Shown: piece after piece, positions 53,873 through 63,151 of the stretch
How positions within the stretch are numbered: the first letter of the stretch is position 1
Layout of the letters: each line of letters begins with the position of its first letter
NCBI GenBank assembly: GCA_937871285.1
Contig: CALMQS010000123.1
Location: 1 to 64,000, forward strand
DNA length: 64,000 bases
Source of the DNA: an uncultured Sphingobacteriales bacterium
GTDB lineage: Bacteria > Bacteroidota > Bacteroidia > Chitinophagales > Chitinophagaceae
Reading direction: 5' to 3'
Notes under the pieces: generated by a model
The model's database searches: none
Seen by the model: only the letters and a program-made list of their open reading frames with translations
What the model was told of the DNA's origin: nothing
Translations under genes and position numbers: made by a program

Positions 53873-55873
53873 CTATTTCTCCTTCTGCACCAAATACTGC
53901 AATTCAGGGTCATTTTTTATCCGCTCCATTTCGGTTTCAACGATGCCAATAATATCCTGCTTGATCTGCCGGTAATTTGCTTCAATTTCCTGTTTCATTT
54001 TATCTTCTCCCGCTTCATCAAAAGATAATATCTGAGGGATTTTCTGATATTCTTTTGTCTCCGAAGTAACCTTGTCATTGTCCACTACAATCTCGCCGTG
54101 AAATATTTTCTGCTCAATGCGTTCATCAAAATTATCTGATACGGCACCCACAAACATACCCTGAGTAAGCGTAGAAATTTTGGAAGCTGGTATCAATATA
54201 TCCATTTGAGTAGATATGGAGGTGGATTTATCATTGCGGTTGATCGTTAAACTCTGTCTTTTTTGTAACACTTTACCAAAGCGGTCGGATAAGTGTTTAG
54301 CAGTTTCGCCAACTACCTGACCACTGAAAATATTACCCACTGTATTTTGAATCACCTTGCTTTCCTTGTCGCCATAATCACGGGTTAATTGAGAAAAATC
54401 CTGGAAGCCCAGGCAAACAGCTACTTTATTACTACGGGCGGTTGCAATGAGATTGTCCAGGCCCCTGAAGTAAATGGTTGGGAACTCATCAATGATCACA
54501 GAACTTTTCAATTGTCCCTTCTTATTAATGAGTTTTACAATCCTTGAATTGTATAAACCTAAAGCTGCGGAATAAATGTTTTGACGGTCAGGATTATTGC
54601 CTACACAAAGTATTTTAGGCGCTTTCGGATTATTAATATCCAAAGAAAAATCATCGCCGGTCATTACCCAATAGAGTTGCGGAGAGATCATTCTGGAAAG
54701 CGGAATTTTAGCCGATGCAATTTGTCCCTGTAGCTGGTCTTGCGCTCCGCTCTGCCAGGCATCCATGAAAGGAGATAAATAGTTTTCCAGTTCTGGGTAT
54801 GAAGTAAGGATGGTAAATACATCTGCATACTTTTTGTTCAATAGCTCAATGGCATGAGGAAAAGTGCAGTGCCTGCCGTTATCATAAATTTTCAAAAACC
54901 AGATGATAGCTGCCAGAAGAATGATCGGGCTTTCTACAAAGAAGTCGCCCTGTTTCTGTATCCAGGTTCTGTTCAGGTTCAGCATGATGGTATAAGCTGC
55001 TTCATAAGCATCGGAAATATCGGTCATAAATTCAGGATTAAGCGGATTGCAGCGGTGGCTTCTTCGCGGATCATCAAAGTTGATCACATAGAATTTTGGT
55101 TTTACGCTGTACTTACCGGTGTGTTTCAGTAAATGATTGTAAGCAATAGTAGAAAGATCATCAAACTTAAAATCGTAGATGTACATTGAAAATCCCTTTT
55201 CAATATGCTGTTTGATATAATTATTTATGATGGCATAGCTTTTACCTGAACCAGGCGTACCCAACACTATTGTTGCTCTGAATGGGTTTACTACGTTAAT
55301 CCATCCCTGATTCCATTTGCTTTTGTAATAAAATTTAGTGGGAAGGTTTACAGAGTACTCATTACTCATGAGTTTGGTTTCCTGCTGGAAGCTTTCATTC
55401 TCATTATTGAATACATCGCTCATTAGGTTGTTACGTAACAGGCGGCTCATCCATATTCCTGCAACCATTAAAGCGATGTACCCAGTTGAGGTCGTGAGGA
55501 TGTATGAAGATGCTGCTATGCTAGCCGATAATTTTAATAGCGTTGTGCTGAAAAAGAACAATATAAACCCGATGGCTAAGGTTGAATAAATCCTCGGCCA
55601 GGTTATCTTCTCATTCTTAACCCCTTTAGTACCGAGACAGCTTAATGCCAGTAGTACCAATGCAAATATTTTAGTGTAAAGTGTATTTGAAAAAAGTCCT
55701 GCTGTTCTGTGGAAGTTGCCCAACACTTTATTGATAACCTCCAGGGTCCAGCCACGCTGGGCAAAGAACCCGTAACAGAACCAATAGAAGTGCATCAGCA
55801 CCATGATGATGCTTACGGCACGCATGAAGGCCATGATCTTGGCCAGCCCTCTCAAATCGTCTTCTCCCTGCAC
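53873..55873 (-). CDS. mobC: Type IV coupling protein, TraG/MobC family
   Basis: About 666 residues. Two or three N-terminal membrane helices (SIIMVLMHFYWFCYGFF, KIFALVLLALSCLG) precede an ATPase domain with Walker A GTPGSGKSYAI and Walker B SSVIIDEFPTI. The C-terminus has the TraG hexamer motif region and a charged tail. It links the relaxosome to the secretion channel and hydrolyses ATP. The start is GTG at 55873 (QGEDDLRGLAKIMAFMRAVS) or TTG at 55879. It is placed between two cargo blocks and the mob genes. Confidence 0.88.
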   Translation of the reverse strand: MQGEDDLRGLAKIMAFMRAVSIIMVLMHFYWFCYGFFAQRGWTLEVINKVLGNFHRTAGLFSNTLYTKIFALVLLALSCLGTKGVKNEKITWPRIYSTLAIGFILFFFSTTLLKLSASIAASSYILTTSTGYIALMVAGIWMSRLLRNNLMSDVFNNENESFQQETKLMSNEYSVNLPTKFYYKSKWNQGWINVVNPFRATIVLGTPGSGKSYAIINNYIKQHIEKGFSMYIYDFKFDDLSTIAYNHLLKHTGKYSVKPKFYVINFDDPRRSHRCNPLNPEFMTDISDAYEAAYTIMLNLNRTWIQKQGDFFVESPIILLAAIIWFLKIYDNGRHCTFPHAIELLNKKYADVFTILTSYPELENYLSPFMDAWQSGAQDQLQGQIASAKIPLSRMISPQLYWVMTGDDFSLDINNPKAPKILCVGNNPDRQNIYSAALGLYNSRIVKLINKKGQLKSSVIIDEFPTIYFRGLDNLIATARSNKVAVCLGFQDFSQLTRDYGDKESKVIQNTVGNIFSGQVVGETAKHLSDRFGKVLQKRQSLTINRNDKSTSISTQMDILIPASKISTLTQGMFVGAVSDNFDERIEQKIFHGEIVVDNDKVTSETKEYQKIPQILSFDEAGEDKMKQEIEANYRQIKQDIIGIVETEMERIKNDPELQYLVQKEK

Positions 55874-56059
55874 AATCAATTGTTTTGGGAAAATTATTCA
55901 CTACATCAAGCGGCCTCCCGTACATGGCGTTAGTTGGCTTCAGTTGGAGTGGAGTGGCTAAGCTCTATGGATCTATAATAGACATAGAAAGTGAAGCGTG
56001 AAAGTGATCAAGTAATGAGTGCATGATCCCGGGCTTTATTTGTCGCACATTTATCTTCT

Positions 56060-56491
56060 TTAAGCAAGCCCCATTTTATCAATGACTATTTTTAAGCTGG
56101 TCTCCCAGGCTATTAAAAGTCTATTCGCATATTTTGTAACGTATTCGTCAAGATCTTCAGGTAGGGTTAGATGCTTATAGACTTCATCGTAGTAATATAG
56201 GTCTGTGCTGTATACAATCGTTTTGCTTTTATATATCCGAAATGTAATCGTTGCTCCGTCCAGTTCTAATGGCACCACATCAATGCTGGCACTCCCGTTA
56301 AGATATCGAATCCAGGCTTGATTGTACCCAAGTTCTTCGATATCTTCCACGGACCTCAGGTTGAATAAACGTGTAAAATCACTAATAGCATCTTCTTCGG
56401 TGCTTATACTGGTAGCCATTGATTCAGTCAACATGCTGGATGAATGAAGGCAAGTCCACAACTTATTTTCAGGAGTGAGGTCAATTTCCAT
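56060..56491 (-). CDS. Hypothetical acidic protein
   Basis: A 143-residue soluble protein beginning MEIDLTPENKLWTCLHSSSMLTESM and ending KIVIDKMGLA. Mixed strands and helices; no signal, membrane segment or known motif. It lies between the coupling protein and relaxase genes on their strand, 22 bases after a small upstream gene. I do not recognise a family. It may be an insertion into the backbone. Confidence 0.45.
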   Translation of the reverse strand: MEIDLTPENKLWTCLHSSSMLTESMATSISTEEDAISDFTRLFNLRSVEDIEELGYNQAWIRYLNGSASIDVVPLELDGATITFRIYKSKTIVYSTDLYYYDEVYKHLTLPEDLDEYVTKYANRLLIAWETSLKIVIDKMGLA

Positions 56492-56513
56492 TCCCTGAGC
56501 ATTTTTAAAGCTA

Positions 56514-56711
56514 TTATTTCTGCTTTTTTATGTATTGAATCACCTTCACCGCCAGGTTATCCATTGTAGCTGTTTTTATTGTAAAAAACATATAAGAAAT
56601 AGACGGGAAGAGCAAAAGAAACTGTATTATTTTGGAAATACATTTCCAGTTCCGACTTGTCTGCCACTGATCTTTGGTTTCATTACTTAAGATACGAATA
56701 AACTCCGTCAT
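56514..56711 (-). CDS. Hypothetical small membrane protein
   Basis: A 65-residue frame (MTEFIRILSNETKDQWQTSRN) with one hydrophobic stretch (IIQFLLLFPSISYMFF) and a basic end (KVIQYIKKQK). It lies 44 bases after the relaxase gene and 22 before the next hypothetical gene. It is not a recognised family; expression is uncertain. Confidence 0.35.
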   Translation of the reverse strand: MTEFIRILSNETKDQWQTSRNWKCISKIIQFLLLFPSISYMFFTIKTATMDNLAVKVIQYIKKQK

Positions 56712-56755
56712 TTAGTAATCAGCGTTTGCCTGGAGACAGACACAACTTATCACTG

Positions 56756-58072
56756 TTAACGTTGTGTTTTTTTATTAGTTTTTCTTTTCCCTTTCTTCAT
56801 TCTATTTTCAAATGCCAGTTCTTCATAATCCTCACTGTGCGCCTGCGGCAAAAGTCCGCCGAGACTTTCGATTAATCCATATTCTACATTGGAACTGCTG
56901 GGTTGCTCTTTGTACAGAAAATCGAAAAGCTCATGAACATCTTCGCTCGGGTCATTATCTTTTACTTTATTCGGCACGTTTGTACACGCGATATTATTCG
57001 ATAATCCATTTTTATCGTTTTCTACAATTTCTTGTTGCCAACGTTCATTAAAAACATTAGCTGAAAGACTTTTATCCAAGTGTGAGCCATTCCAAACAGT
57101 GTGGCTTTCATGATCTATGAAAGTCATACCGAAAATTCGCCCTTCATTGCTACGCCTGATAACGGTATTGATACCCTGCTCAATCAGTTGCTTCTTAAAA
57201 TCGGCTTCGTTTGTAGTCATGTGTATTGCCATCTCAATGCTGTTTTTAAGTGTAGCTTTTACCGGGGCCACCTTCATCTGCTCCTTAGCGTTTTCAAAAT
57301 GCTTTTGGAGCCAGACTATACCAGCAGAATTTCCAAATAGTGAAGACTTAAACGGGTTACTTGCCTTTTCTCCCTGTTCATTCAAAGCAATATAAACTAA
57401 ACCATGTTTAGGTTGCCCGTTCAGCTCGCCTTTAACTTCTTCGGCGGTAATGTTGAACAAGGAAAGTAAGGCGTTATATGCCCCAAGAGTTTGAAACTGG
57501 TAGTATTTGGGCAGGTATCTGACCACGGCGGCCATCTGGCTTTTAATATCGCCTGTTTTATAATTCACCGGCTGAAATATCCGGTTATCATTTTCACGGG
57601 TCTTTTCTGTGGCCGCTATAAGATTATGCTGTTGTTCCAATGAGCGGCATACATTCATTGATCGCTTTCGCTCAAATGAATCTGAAATCTTCTTACCTTC
57701 TTCGTCTACACATACAGAAACGATATGGATATGGGTACGGCTGGTATCGGTATGTTTGAAAACCACGAACGGCTGATCTCCGTAACCCATTTCCTGCATG
57801 TATTGCATCGCCATCAGCTTATACTTCTCATCACTCACCTTATCGTTGGGATCAGGATTTAGAGAAATGTGTACTACCGGTTTTTCAGTATTTCGGTTTG
57901 CCAGTAAATAAGGTTCAAACGATCTCAACAATTGGTTAACGGAGTAACTTCCGTCAGGCGTTTCCAGCATTTTATGCAGGAGCAAAATCTCTCCGTTTTC
58001 CTTGTTTACCTTAATCTGATTGTAAGATAATGCACCGTAAATACTTCTCCCTCTGCCGATTTTTGCTATCAT
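56756..58072 (-). CDS. mobB: Relaxase/mobilisation nuclease MobB
   Basis: A 438-residue relaxase. The N-terminal domain starts MIAKIGRGRSIYGALSYNQIK, with the family Tyr and a conserved HISLNP. The metal-binding motif is HTDTSRTHIHIVSVCVD. The long C-terminal half is helical. It nicks the origin of transfer and leads the strand through the coupling protein. The start overlaps the MobA stop by one base (TAATG). Family: Bacteroidetes MobB/MOBP-like relaxases. Confidence 0.9.
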   Translation of the reverse strand: MIAKIGRGRSIYGALSYNQIKVNKENGEILLLHKMLETPDGSYSVNQLLRSFEPYLLANRNTEKPVVHISLNPDPNDKVSDEKYKLMAMQYMQEMGYGDQPFVVFKHTDTSRTHIHIVSVCVDEEGKKISDSFERKRSMNVCRSLEQQHNLIAATEKTRENDNRIFQPVNYKTGDIKSQMAAVVRYLPKYYQFQTLGAYNALLSLFNITAEEVKGELNGQPKHGLVYIALNEQGEKASNPFKSSLFGNSAGIVWLQKHFENAKEQMKVAPVKATLKNSIEMAIHMTTNEADFKKQLIEQGINTVIRRSNEGRIFGMTFIDHESHTVWNGSHLDKSLSANVFNERWQQEIVENDKNGLSNNIACTNVPNKVKDNDPSEDVHELFDFLYKEQPSSSNVEYGLIESLGGLLPQAHSEDYEELAFENRMKKGKRKTNKKTQR

Positions 58073-58515
58073 TACCGCTCGTTTTTATTCAAATGCATTG
58101 TCTCAAACTGCTGTATCAACTGTATTATTTCCAGGCATAATGCAGCCATTTCCGTGGTTTGTTTTTCTAATTTAAAGAGATATGCGGCAGCTTTTTTCTC
58201 AGAAAAATTGCGGTATAATATCTTAACTACCTGGTTATAGTTAACCCCAACTGCACGAAATTGTCCATATAGTGTTGTCAACCGCATATAAAAATCCATT
58301 GCAGCCTTATCAATTTTTACGGTCTTAATGGTCTTCTGGAATACACAGGCTGTAATAAAATGCGCCTTTACCTGCATACCGGATGCTTCAAATAGCGACA
58401 GAAAGCGGGCATTCTCCCGGGCATTTAGTGATATAGAATACCTGAATACAGCAGGATCATTTTTGGGATGACGTCCGTATTTCTTTAACTCTTTCTTCTT
58501 ATTATTCTCGTCCAT
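58072..58515 (-). CDS. mobA: Mobilisation relaxosome accessory protein MobA
   Basis: A 147-residue basic protein with a ribbon-helix-helix-like N-terminal part (YSISLNARENARFLSLFEASGMQVKAHFITACVF) and a helical C-terminus. Such small proteins bind oriT and recruit the relaxase. It is transcribed toward mobB with a one-base overlap, and lies directly beside the hairpin-rich oriT candidate. Confidence 0.85.
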   Translation of the reverse strand: MDENNKKKELKKYGRHPKNDPAVFRYSISLNARENARFLSLFEASGMQVKAHFITACVFQKTIKTVKIDKAAMDFYMRLTTLYGQFRAVGVNYNQVVKILYRNFSEKKAAAYLFKLEKQTTEMAALCLEIIQLIQQFETMHLNKNER

Positions 58516-58570
58516 AAAACATCATTTTCAAATGCTGAAAAACCCCGACTTCGGAGGGTGTTTTAAGTCT

Positions 58571-58678
58571 CCGCCTGTGGCGGACAAGTTTGTTTTGAGC
58601 TGCGCCCTGCATTTCGCGCTGCTCAAAACACAACTTGCTCCTTTCTGGTGAAAGGAAAATCCCGCTTTGGGCGGGATT
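58571..58678. other. Candidate origin of transfer (oriT): cluster of four stem-loops
   Basis: Four inverted repeats follow each other upstream of mobA: CCGCC-TGT-GGCGG (58571-58583); TGTTTTGAGC with GCTCAAAACA (58591-58600 and 58621-58630, with CAAGTT/AACTTG adding further pairing); CCTTTC-TGGT-GAAAGG (58640-58655); AATCCCGC-TTTGG-GCGGGATT (58658-58678). The relaxosome gene beside this and the divergent parA make this the likely nic region. The nic site itself cannot be placed. Confidence 0.55.
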
Positions 58679-58740
58679 AAATTAAGCAGGGAAAAACGGC
58701 TTTAGTCCGTTCAACATACTCCCTCCTATAGTGTGGTTAG

Positions 58741-59180
58741 CTCCCATAAAATCATTAGAAAAATCTGTTACAAAGTAAGGCCTGAATGCAGCATGCATTG
58801 CACTATTGAATAGTGCCAAGTAGCGCCACTGAACGCCAATGCCGGACAGGTCTTAATAAGCCTGTATATATCTGCATTCCTTTGTACAGGCAGTTGTATT
58901 TAAGGAAATATGCGCGGCTGTTTTATGTAGCTACGCAATAACGTGAGTACGTATGGATGTAAGTGCAGCTATATGATGATACAGATGTGAATAGGCAAAT
59001 AAATAAGTATGCCGCTAAATGCGGATGCCGGTGTGTACAACCCTATTGCTATATGTGCCTGTACAGATAAGCATGTAAAAAAGTACATATGCTTAACTAT
59101 ACCGGTATATAAACACAGGGGTATACAACGGGACATAAGTATGTGTATACATAAATGAATATTTAAAAACAGTTATACAA
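58741..59180. promoter_or_regulatory. Palindrome-rich region upstream of parA
   Basis: No gene is supported here. GCACTATT-G-AATAGTGC (58800-58816) is a perfect 8-bp repeat. AAGCAT...ATGCTT with inner GTA/TAC (59069-59094) and TATACCGGTATA (59098-59109) are others. The last 250 bases are also full of short TGTAC/GTATAC motifs. It may be a partition site for ParA or the promoter of the parA operon. Confidence 0.4.
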
Positions 59181-59948
59181 ATGGATACGAAACACAAACC
59201 TTTATTTATTGCTTTTTCCACCCAGAAAGGTGGTGTAGGCAAATCCACCTTTACGGCTCTTGTAGCCAGCATGCTTCATTACCGCTTAGGTTATAATGTC
59301 GCAGTATATGATTGTGACTTTCCGCAGCACAGTCTTTCGCAGATGCGTGAACGGGATTTGAAAATGGTAATGAAAAGCGAAGTGTATAAGAAGCTGGCGC
59401 ACCGCCAGTTCAGCACCATCAATAAAAAGGACTACCCGGTCATTCAATGCAAGGCAGATGAAGCATTGAATAAAGCTGGAGATTTTATACGTTCTTCAGC
59501 CGTTCCGGTTGATGTGCTGTTTTTTGACCTACCGGGCACGGTCAATACACCGGGAGTACTGACCACCTTAGCCGGTATGCACTATATCTTTTCGCCCATC
59601 ACGGCAGACCGTGTAGTTATTGAAAGTACGTTGAGCTTTACGGATGTGCTGACCAATGTGCTGATGAAAAAAAGCCAGACTTCCATAGAAGCTATACGCC
59701 TGTTTTGGAACCAGGTGGACGGCAGGGAAAAATCGCCTTTGTATGAAGTGTACGAAAAGGTCATAACAGAACTGGGGCTAACACTGATGCAAACGTATAT
59801 CACGGACAGTAAGCGTTTCCGGAAAGAAGGCGAAGCCACTGCCAAAACGGTATTCCGTTCCACCTTGTTACCACCCGATGAAAAGCTGATGAAGGTTTGC
59901 CGCCTGGATATGTTTATGGATGAATTTATAAGAATCGTGAAATTGTAA
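59181..59948 (+). CDS. parA: ParA-family ATPase
   Basis: A 255-residue P-loop ATPase with a deviant Walker A motif (KGGVGKST, residues 16-23), switch region YDCDFPQHS, and Walker B VLFFDLPGT. In Bacteroides elements this protein (TraA-type) precedes DUF3408 and TraD. It could segregate the element or localise the transfer complex. A DUF3408 protein, probably its DNA-binding partner, follows after 5 bases. Confidence 0.85.
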   Translation: MDTKHKPLFIAFSTQKGGVGKSTFTALVASMLHYRLGYNVAVYDCDFPQHSLSQMRERDLKMVMKSEVYKKLAHRQFSTINKKDYPVIQCKADEALNKAGDFIRSSAVPVDVLFFDLPGTVNTPGVLTTLAGMHYIFSPITADRVVIESTLSFTDVLTNVLMKKSQTSIEAIRLFWNQVDGREKSPLYEVYEKVITELGLTLMQTYITDSKRFRKEGEATAKTVFRSTLLPPDEKLMKVCRLDMFMDEFIRIVKL

Positions 59949-59953
59949 GCACT

Positions 59954-60355
59954 ATGGAAAATGAGGATAAAAGAAAAAGCAATCCGGCGATTGATGAGGA
60001 CTATTTGATGTCCCTGATGGCCGGTGGCGAAAAGCAAAAGCAACCATCGCCGGAACCGTCTAAAGAAGAAATACATGCAAAACCTGTTGCCAGGGAAAAA
60101 GGCAGGCCCAAAAAAGGTAGTGAGGCAGCGTATGAAAAGCTGTTTTTTAAAAACCCCGGTACGAATGCCCGTAATGGCAAGTCGGTTTATATACGTCCTG
60201 AATTCCACGAAAGGCTTTCCCGTATCGTGCAGGTTATCGGCGAGGACAGGCTCACTCTTTACGCCTATCTCGATAATGTGCTCGAACATCACTTCCAGGA
60301 ATTTAGTGAGCAGATAACTACAAGCTTCAATGATAAATACAAACCTATTTTATAG
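59954..60355 (+). CDS. DUF3408 protein (TraB-like)
   Basis: A 133-residue basic protein with a low-complexity N-terminal third and the conserved C-terminal part GKSVYIRPEFHERLSRIVQVIGEDRLTLYAYLDNVLEHHF, a ribbon-helix-helix-like DUF3408 domain. It is 5 bases after parA and 2 before traD, and probably binds the palindromic region upstream. Confidence 0.8.
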   Translation: MENEDKRKSNPAIDEDYLMSLMAGGEKQKQPSPEPSKEEIHAKPVAREKGRPKKGSEAAYEKLFFKNPGTNARNGKSVYIRPEFHERLSRIVQVIGEDRLTLYAYLDNVLEHHFQEFSEQITTSFNDKYKPIL

Positions 60356-60357
60356 CT

Positions 60358-60990
60358 ATGGAAACATTGATTGTTATTTGCCTGCTGGTTGTTATAGTCT
60401 TGCTTTTGCATGATAAGATCGTGATAAAAGGAGCATCTAAAAAGGATCGCCTTTTAGAAAATAAAATTCCGGATTTACCGGAAATAATGGGACTACCCAA
60501 GCTTAGAGAAAGACTAATTGTGCCAAATAAAGCTACCGGGAGCCAAAAAATAAAACCGACAAAACAAGAAGATAGCTTTGATGCAGAAACCGAAGGAAAC
60601 GGTTTTGATATAAGAATTCCGCAGGAAGAGCTGGATGAAGTTTTTGGTGGTGAGCCTGATTTTGACCAGGAAGAAGAGGAATGGCGCAGGTACAGAGAAC
60701 CAAACGGCGAAGACGGGTTTGCCACAGGGGTTACCTTTGATGAACTCAGCACCGTGGGGGCGTTGCTTCAGCAGGAAGCGCTGGAACCCGCCTTGCAGGA
60801 ACAAGCAGTGGAGATAGTTCACAAGATCCAGGGAACCGAGCTTTTCAGCCTTTTGGAAAACTCCATAGAGGATGCGTCGCAGAAGATAGCCAGGCTATTG
60901 GATAAGACCATAGAGACTGAGACGGATTCCGGTTCTTCCACAATGCGGAATAAAGGTTTGGATGGTTTCGATATTGGGGAATTTGTGTGA
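60358..60990 (+). CDS. Conjugal transfer protein TraD-like
   Basis: A 210-residue protein with one N-terminal membrane helix (LIVICLLVVIVLLLH), a Lys-rich stretch and an acidic C-terminal part (VFGGEPDFDQEEEEW, TFDELSTVGALLQQEALEP). The order parA-DUF3408-this gene matches the tra operon of Bacteroidetes elements, where the third gene is traD. The remaining tra genes would be expected beyond the right cargo block. Confidence 0.72.
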   Translation: METLIVICLLVVIVLLLHDKIVIKGASKKDRLLENKIPDLPEIMGLPKLRERLIVPNKATGSQKIKPTKQEDSFDAETEGNGFDIRIPQEELDEVFGGEPDFDQEEEEWRRYREPNGEDGFATGVTFDELSTVGALLQQEALEPALQEQAVEIVHKIQGTELFSLLENSIEDASQKIARLLDKTIETETDSGSSTMRNKGLDGFDIGEFV

Positions 60991-61013
60991 AAAGACCGCT
61001 TCCCTTTGTTTTT

Positions 61014-61826
61014 TTAAATTGGATTTTCTAAAAACCCTTCAAATATCGAATAGTTTTTTATTCCTTTGGATTTGTTTACTTTTCCCATTATTGTTCCGTC
61101 AATGCGACTTTTCAGATACATTACCAAATCATCAAAATATCGAACGTCAATGTAGTTAATTCCAGAAGCCTTATATCTTTTTGACAGAGAAATAGTAAAA
61201 GCAGCCCAATTGAATTTTTCTCCTTTTTTGTCTAATTCAATTTGCTTCCAATCTCCATATCTTTTTTTAAGATAATCAACGTAATTCTTCTTAGAAAGCT
61301 CTTTTCCCAACGCCCCGTCTGGCAATTCAATTTTCGGCTTTGCTGGCTTGGACTTCTTTACAAACTTTGAAAAATACTTATGTAAAAGCGGCTCTGATTG
61401 TTCAATATATTTTGTTATAGTGTCCCATCCCCAATAATATAAATGAAATGGCAATTCCCGTTCTTTCTTAATTTGATTTAGATATTCCTGTATTTGGGTA
61501 TCATCCCGAAATGTCGAAACAAAAACAAACTTTTCAAAATCAATCCTTAAATCTCTCGCCTTTTCTAAGTCGGCATTTATATCCTGAATTAGATTTTTCC
61601 TAATAATATCGTCTTTTCTTCCGATACTTTTCAATTTACATTGAATCACTGTTTTCGTTTTAGTAGAAAAAACATCAATCCCTTTTTGATTTTGACCTTT
61701 AACGCCAAAAGTCTGGAAATCTATATTTTCATAGGACAATGTGTTTTCTACAAAATTGAATAAATCACATGTGAGTTCCTCAAATAATTTTTCATCTTTT
61801 AATGGGGGTAGTTGATATTTTGCCAT
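61014..61826 (-). CDS. Mrr-like PD-(D/E)xK restriction endonuclease
   Basis: The ATG at 61826 gives 270 residues. The N-terminal half has the Mrr-cat pattern: FEELTCDLFNFVEN, FGVKGQNQKGIDVFSTKTKTVIQCKLKS, with Glu17, Asp51, Gln62 and Lys64 as the catalytic set. The rest has no recognised domain. Such enzymes cut modified or foreign DNA. It is the first cargo gene after traD, on the opposite strand, and lies 84 bases after the Shedu stop. An extra 14 residues from 61868 are possible. Confidence 0.7.
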   Translation of the reverse strand: MAKYQLPPLKDEKLFEELTCDLFNFVENTLSYENIDFQTFGVKGQNQKGIDVFSTKTKTVIQCKLKSIGRKDDIIRKNLIQDINADLEKARDLRIDFEKFVFVSTFRDDTQIQEYLNQIKKERELPFHLYYWGWDTITKYIEQSEPLLHKYFSKFVKKSKPAKPKIELPDGALGKELSKKNYVDYLKKRYGDWKQIELDKKGEKFNWAAFTISLSKRYKASGINYIDVRYFDDLVMYLKSRIDGTIMGKVNKSKGIKNYSIFEGFLENPI

Positions 61827-61910
61827 TTGTAAAAATCGTTTAAAAATTGTTTCCTGGTCTGTAATCAATTCAGTTTACAACCCAATTAGTATTTGGGTTC
61901 TTCTTTAAGA

Positions 61911-63137
61911 TTAAATTTTCCGAATTTGTTCAATTGTAAATTGTAACCGTTCTAATAAATTATCATAAGTAATGATGTCAACAATATTTTTATATTTTCT
62001 TTTGACCACCTCGAAATCATTTTTTTGTTCTGGGGATAAATTATTTTCTCGCCCCATAATAATTACTCCACTTGGATTTGCTATCTTAATATCAAAACCT
62101 TCGGGCAATTGTGTTTCATATTTTCTACTTAAAAATTTCTCTCCTTCTAAGCTCCAACGATTTAAATAGTAAATGTATTTTTCAATTTGCATAACTGTTC
62201 CCGAAAGTTCTCTAAGAGGAATATAATTTTCCCGATAAACACCTTTAGTCATAATGGCATTCTCAAAAGGTTTCTTTATTTCAATAACATCAACATATCC
62301 ATTGGAATCCACTAAAAGAAAATCAAGTTGTTTGCCTTTTATTCCATCCGCTAATTTTGCTTGTATTGGAACCGATTTAAAAGCAAAAATATATTTTGGA
62401 TAGAGTAACAAAATAATCTGTAAAATTTCTTCCTGCCACTGATGTTCACTATACTGGTTTTCATCTTTTAGCATTTCCTGCAATTTTTCAAGAATTGTCT
62501 GATATTTTACGAGTTCTACATTCTGAAAAATTTTTGTCAAATCCGTACCTTGTTTAGATAGCTTTGTATTTAGATGCTTCTGATATAGCTTTTCGGCATC
62601 CTTGATGCCATCTAAATAATTTCTTAGCAGGGATGCAATTCGTGCTTCAACATATTTTCTCCTTTCATAAGAAGTGGGGAAATATTTTAAGAGCTTTTCA
62701 AACTCCTCAACGGGCACAGCGCTTGGATAATTACCACCCAAGTATAAATCGTTTAGGGATATATTTTTGATTACTTTGACAACCGATACATCTGAATCAG
62801 CGACAAAAAAATTTGTGCTTAATGAAACATCCTTGTGTATAAATATATCGAAGTCATTAATGAGTATTCCTTTTTTGACTTTATAATAATCTCCTATAAG
62901 TTTTGCAAATAGAAAGTAAGTGACCTGTTCCATATCAGGGTCATCGAAATCATCTATTTCTGTTTTCTCGCCAAATTCGCTATCACTTAGAATATCTTCT
63001 TCTTCAAAATAAAATGTCTTCTTAAGCCTCACGAAACCTTTGATTTTAATAGCCTCTCTTACCCAATCAGATGAGTTTGCAAATTCAGCAATATAACGTA
63101 AAACCAGCCTATCATCTTTTGTCAAAAAATCAATCAT
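61911..63137 (-). CDS. sduA: Shedu anti-phage nuclease SduA (DUF4263)
   Basis: A 408-residue protein. The C-terminal DUF4263 nuclease domain has Asp272 in QLDFLLVD and Glu286/Lys288 in VIEIKKPF, a PD-(D/E)xK core, with upstream SEHQWQEEILQIILLLYP. The N-terminal 220 residues are the variable sensor part. Shedu is a single-gene anti-phage system of this domain. It lies between the Mrr-like gene and the helicase gene on the same strand, 14 bases after the latter. Confidence 0.85.
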   Translation of the reverse strand: MIDFLTKDDRLVLRYIAEFANSSDWVREAIKIKGFVRLKKTFYFEEEDILSDSEFGEKTEIDDFDDPDMEQVTYFLFAKLIGDYYKVKKGILINDFDIFIHKDVSLSTNFFVADSDVSVVKVIKNISLNDLYLGGNYPSAVPVEEFEKLLKYFPTSYERRKYVEARIASLLRNYLDGIKDAEKLYQKHLNTKLSKQGTDLTKIFQNVELVKYQTILEKLQEMLKDENQYSEHQWQEEILQIILLLYPKYIFAFKSVPIQAKLADGIKGKQLDFLLVDSNGYVDVIEIKKPFENAIMTKGVYRENYIPLRELSGTVMQIEKYIYYLNRWSLEGEKFLSRKYETQLPEGFDIKIANPSGVIIMGRENNLSPEQKNDFEVVKRKYKNIVDIITYDNLLERLQFTIEQIRKI

Positions 63138-63151
63138 ACTTCGTTATCTTT

